From: CAKZNE01 sp040222435
GTDB lineage: Bacteria; Bacteroidota; Bacteroidia; Flavobacteriales; Schleiferiaceae
Direction: 5' to 3'
Length of the DNA stretch: 64,000 bases
Assembly: GCA_965212245.1 (NCBI GenBank)
Contig: OZ243107.1
Location: 2,790,001-2,854,000, forward strand
Position 1 is the stretch's first letter. Every line of letters begins with the position of its first letter. Made by a program: the position numbers and the translations under genes. The notes below the pieces were generated by a model, which worked only from the letters and a program-made list of their open reading frames with translations, was not told the origin of the DNA and did not search any database. Below are positions 61,266 to 64,000 of the stretch, in pieces.

Positions 61266-61799
61266 TTACCAGTTAAAATCATCTTCAAGCATCCAGTTAT
61301 CCTGAAGCTTTAACGTTTGTTCTATTACATCACGTACACAAGCTTCACCACCTTTTTTGGGTGAAACGTAATGTGCAATGGCCTTAATCTCAGAAGCAGC
61401 ATCAGCGGGAGCAGCAGACACACCTGCCTGTTGCATTACCTGGTAATCCGGAATATCATCTCCCATATAAAGGATGTTTTCCGGTTTAAGATGGGCATGT
61501 TCATATACCGCCAGGAAATCTTTCCAGGCGTCCATTTTATTGCTGGCTTTCATGTAAATGTCAGTAAGACCCATACGCTGAAATCCCGTCTTTGCATTTA
61601 TACAATGCCCTCCGGAGATAATAGCTACCGTATAGCCCTTTTTTATGGCTAATTGAATAGCGTAGCCATCCTTGCTGTTAAAGTTACGGATGGGTCGCCC
61701 ATCCACTCCCATTTGGAATACTCCGTTGGTAAGTACCCCGTCCATATCAAATACAAAGGCACGTATGGTATGCAGGAGTTCTTTATAATTTCGGGTCAT
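61266..61799 (-). CDS. kdsC: KdsC-type HAD phosphatase
   Basis: 177 residues. HAD motif I FVFDMDGVLTNG (about 15-26), the second motif ISGG and motif IV MGDDIPDYQVM (about 113-123) match the KDO-8-phosphate phosphatase group without a cap domain, which dephosphorylates the sugar KDO-8-P on the way to lipopolysaccharide. Short KdsC relatives in Bacteroidota can act on other phosphates, so the substrate is likely, not certain. It overlaps the DUF2520 gene by 17 bases. Confidence 0.85.
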   Translation of the reverse strand: MTRNYKELLHTIRAFVFDMDGVLTNGVFQMGVDGRPIRNFNSKDGYAIQLAIKKGYTVAIISGGHCINAKTGFQRMGLTDIYMKASNKMDAWKDFLAVYEHAHLKPENILYMGDDIPDYQVMQQAGVSAAPADAASEIKAIAHYVSPKKGGEACVRDVIEQTLKLQDNWMLEDDFNW

Positions 61800-62535
61800 G
61801 TTTTTGTTGTATGCTTTGGGTCATTAGCCGGTAAATTTCCAGCGTAAGCGGGTTTGTGATCATTTTTTCGTGGCGGGCAATAGTCAGTTCATCCTTGCGA
61901 ACAGCTGGCCCGGTTTGCATATCCGCAGGGCTATTATAATTCAGGCGGTTTATACTTTGTAAAAGCAAGGGTTTTAACAAGTCAAAGTCCAGATGGGCCT
62001 TTTTCATTTCTTCAAAAGCCAGCTCGTACAAATGATTGGAAAAATTCTGAGCCAGAACAGCGGCCAGGTGTACTACTTTACGTTGTTCAGAATCTACCTT
62101 ATGAAAGCGGGCACCCACAGCCAGGGTGAGTTCTTTCAATAGTTTAAAGGTATCCTCATCCGTAGCTTCCAGGCAAAAAGGTATGGATTTAATATCGGGG
62201 TATTGATCTGGAGTAAAGCTCATTAGCGGGTACCATATACCACGGTGTGGATGCTTATCTGATAAAGCTTCCAGAGGCGTGGCACCTGAAACATGCACTA
62301 TACGTATTTTACCATGAGGGATTTGCTCACTAACTTCTTTAATGGCTTGGTCACTTACACATAGTAATACCAGGCTGGTTTTATGAATAAGGTCAGCTAA
62401 TGCCTGTGGAAAGGCATGGCCTGTTTTACCATCTCTGGATACCAATGTTACCTGGAACCTGGACGAAAGATTTCGTTCCATGAACTGGCCTACCTTACCA
62501 TTTCCGATAATAGTTATATGTTGGAGCGTAAGCAT
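61783..62535 (-). CDS. Rossmann-fold protein with DUF2520 domain
   Basis: 250 residues from ATG 62535 (MLTLQHITIIGNGKVGQFM). A longer frame reaches 62592, but its extra 19 residues precede the conserved strand and would overlap the divergent promoter. The Rossmann nucleotide motif (IIGNGKVG, about 8-15) and the C-terminal DUF2520 helices (QRKVVHLAAVLAQNFSNHLY) resemble pyrroline-5-carboxylate reductase or ketopantoate reductase relatives. No reaction is assigned. It begins the kdsC-ubiA-maf-nhaC transcript. Confidence 0.85.
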   Translation of the reverse strand: MLTLQHITIIGNGKVGQFMERNLSSRFQVTLVSRDGKTGHAFPQALADLIHKTSLVLLCVSDQAIKEVSEQIPHGKIRIVHVSGATPLEALSDKHPHRGIWYPLMSFTPDQYPDIKSIPFCLEATDEDTFKLLKELTLAVGARFHKVDSEQRKVVHLAAVLAQNFSNHLYELAFEEMKKAHLDFDLLKPLLLQSINRLNYNSPADMQTGPAVRKDELTIARHEKMITNPLTLEIYRLMTQSIQQKHDPKL

Positions 62536-62574
62536 CAGCCAAAAATAGGAAAGCTGCCGTGAAACGTTGCCTAA

Positions 62575-62603
62575 TTGCGTGTACCTTGCCAATTATAATT
62601 TTG
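62575..62603 (+). promoter_or_regulatory. promoter of the right-edge secreted protein
   Basis: TTG (62575-62577), an 18-base spacer, then TAATTTTG (62596-62603), a full match to TAnnTTTG. It points at the gene starting at 62642 or 62663 and lies in the gap to the divergent DUF2520 gene. Confidence 0.6.
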
Positions 62604-62662
62604 GTTTATTGCAATAAGTTGCCTTAACTCGCTTGAAACGAATGAGTAGAATTATATCTTTC

Positions 62663-64000
62663 ATGCATATTATTCAAAAGATCACTGTTTTAATACTGCT
62701 ATGCCTTTCAGGTGTTCAATTGTCAGCGGCTCATTTAGTAGGAGGGGATATATCGTATGAATGCCTGGGCAACAATAAGTATCAGGTCCGTTTACGGGTT
62801 TACCGGGATTGTGCCAATAACGGAGCTCAGTTTGATGAATTTGTAACGATAGCCATATATAATGATGGTACAGACCTGTTAAGGCAACTTTCAATAAGTG
62901 GCACCGGCCGTACACAGGTGCCCGATTCGGTTGGTAACCCCTGTGTTACCCCGCCCCCGGGCCTCTGTACAGAATATCTGGATTATATCGATACGGTAAC
63001 CCTGCCTCCTCGCCAGGGAGGATATGTATTAACCTGGCAAAGGTGTTGCCGGAATGGGATTATTGAGAATATAGGATTGCCCCAAAGCCAGGGTAGCACC
63101 TATACCGTGCAGATACCCAGTAACGACACTACCTGCAATAGTTCTCCTTTTATCCTTAATGTGCCTCCTATTGTACTGTGTATGGGACAACCGTTGGCAG
63201 TACCGGTAGAAGTGCGTGATCTGGATGGGGATTCGTTATACTTTGAGTTGTGTGAAATTTTAAGAGGAGGTAATGTGGCAGGTGATCCAAACTCTTGTTC
63301 TTTAGACAGGACTATTCCTATTCCACCCTGCCCTCCGCCCTATCGTGAAATACCTTTTTTAGCACCTTATACCAGTACCAATCCACTTCCTGCTTTGCCT
63401 GCTTTTACTATAGATACGCAAACGGGTATTTTATCCGGAACGCCCAATATGGTAGGCACCTATGTAGTGGGTATTTGTATCAGTGACTACCGGCAGGGGC
63501 GCAGACAAAGTACGGTACGTCTGGATTATCAGTTTAACGTTACCCAATGCATCAAAACGGTGGTGAGTGATATGGTTACTCCCATAGAAGACCCTACAAT
63601 TTTATGCGATGGCCTCACGATAAGGTTCACCTCAGAAGGAACATCACCGGATGTACTATGGGATTTTGGTGTACCAGGTGCCACAGGAGATACCTCTACC
63701 GCTCAAAAACCAACTTTCACTTTCCCGGGTGCAGGTCCTTATCGGGTTACACTAATAGCGGACCCCGGAAGCCCTTGTGGAGATACTACGGAATATGTAT
63801 TCAATGTTACGGAACCCAATCTTCCTGATTTTTTCTGGACGGGCCGTACCTGCTTTGAAGCTCAGGAAGTGGATATCCGGCCCTTAACCGGTTTTCCACC
63901 GGGAACGTCCTATTTATGGGAATTTGACAGCACAGCAGCATTTCCTGTATATACCCAGCGAGATCCGCCTATCCAAAGTTGGTCGGTACCAGGAAAGCAC
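62663..64000 (+). CDS. large secreted PKD-type protein (cut by window edge)
   Basis: 446 codons are visible and the frame is still open at the edge. An in-frame ATG at 62642 would add 7 residues. A signal peptide (about 1-24) leads to AHLVGGDISYECLGNNKYQV, the opening of a Bacteroidota surface-protein family. It is followed by a cadherin/putative-Ig module (PLPALPAFTIDTQTGILSGTP) and a PKD domain (VLWDFGVPGATG and TFTFPGAGPYRVTLIA, about 330-375), with a second PKD-like domain starting at the edge. Such proteins usually end in a T9SS type B domain, which is outside the window. Confidence 0.82.
   Translation, partial: MHIIQKITVLILLCLSGVQLSAAHLVGGDISYECLGNNKYQVRLRVYRDCANNGAQFDEFVTIAIYNDGTDLLRQLSISGTGRTQVPDSVGNPCVTPPPGLCTEYLDYIDTVTLPPRQGGYVLTWQRCCRNGIIENIGLPQSQGSTYTVQIPSNDTTCNSSPFILNVPPIVLCMGQPLAVPVEVRDLDGDSLYFELCEILRGGNVAGDPNSCSLDRTIPIPPCPPPYREIPFLAPYTSTNPLPALPAFTIDTQTGILSGTPNMVGTYVVGICISDYRQGRRQSTVRLDYQFNVTQCIKTVVSDMVTPIEDPTILCDGLTIRFTSEGTSPDVLWDFGVPGATGDTSTAQKPTFTFPGAGPYRVTLIADPGSPCGDTTEYVFNVTEPNLPDFFWTGRTCFEAQEVDIRPLTGFPPGTSYLWEFDSTAAFPVYTQRDPPIQSWSVPGKH

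Noticed and set aside
1..64000. CRISPR arrays, complete insertion sequences, rRNA genes or prophage modules
   Set aside because: No regularly spaced repeats, no transposase with terminal inverted repeats, no rRNA signature and no phage structural genes were seen on either strand.

Overview
The window is a piece of a Bacteroidota chromosome, most likely from the order Flavobacteriales. Five secreted proteins carry type IX secretion (T9SS) sorting domains or resemble T9SS cargo. A PorP/SprF-type protein is present, promoters fit the Bacteroidota TTG-N18/19-TAnnTTTG pattern, and the mreBCD-mrdA-rodA, lptC-ppiD and DUF2520-kdsC-ubiA-maf clusters have the gene content usual in that phylum. Family-level placement is not possible from the sequence alone.

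Layout. (1) 1-23.1 kb is an accessory region. It holds the tail of an unknown gene, a T9SS-sorted protein (797-2584) and a 3492-residue SpvB/VCBS/RHS polymorphic toxin (2600-13078). The toxin's variable C-terminus is an M23 (LytM-type) peptidoglycan peptidase, and a lipoprotein that is the likely immunity protein overlaps its stop. Behind it lies an array of headless toxin cassettes. Each restarts with the same 35-residue RHS junction and is followed by a small lipoprotein: a probable Ntox23 toxin, an unidentified toxin with a one-base frameshift in an A9 run, a TonB-C protein, and a decayed fourth toxin/lipoprotein pair. After a second T9SS protein come broken genes: a frameshifted, 5'-truncated membrane LytTR regulator, a relaxase fragment and a lipoprotein gene with three frame breaks. 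An outer-membrane barrel gene closes the region. (2) A tRNA-Phe(GAA) gene at 23.4 kb marks the change to core chromosome. (3) 23.6-31.4 kb runs rightward: coaX, an outer-membrane protein, a TPR protein, lptC, a small membrane protein, a CorC/CNNM protein and a PpiD-type foldase. (4) 31.4-38.5 kb runs leftward: purH, mreB, mreC, mreD, mrdA, rodA (rod shape and elongation). (5) 38.5-47.8 kb holds an ABC permease, a GAF protein, a T9SS protein, dgkA, a T9SS type B adhesin-like protein paired with a PorP/SprF-SPOR fusion, and a DinB protein. (6) 47.9-58.0 kb runs rightward: NUMOD4/HNH-like protein, M3 peptidase, rsmA, mgtE, a small secreted protein, a MscS channel, a D-2-hydroxyacid dehydrogenase, a GNAT protein and a peptide-type ABC binding lipoprotein. 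(7) 58.3-62.5 kb runs leftward: DUF2520, kdsC-like, ubiA-family, maf, nhaC. (8) A large secreted PKD-type protein runs off the right edge.

The most notable element is the toxin array. A signal-peptide RHS carrier has a cell-wall-cutting tip, the predicted immunity proteins are lipoproteins, and reserve tips share a protein-identical but DNA-diverged junction. This suggests selection on the junction and a capacity to exchange tips by recombination. Smaller regulatory signals also stand out: a perfect terminator-like hairpin inside the lptC signal peptide, a palindrome filling the spacer of the promoter of the NUMOD4 gene, and paired 10-bp repeats bracketing the purH promoter.
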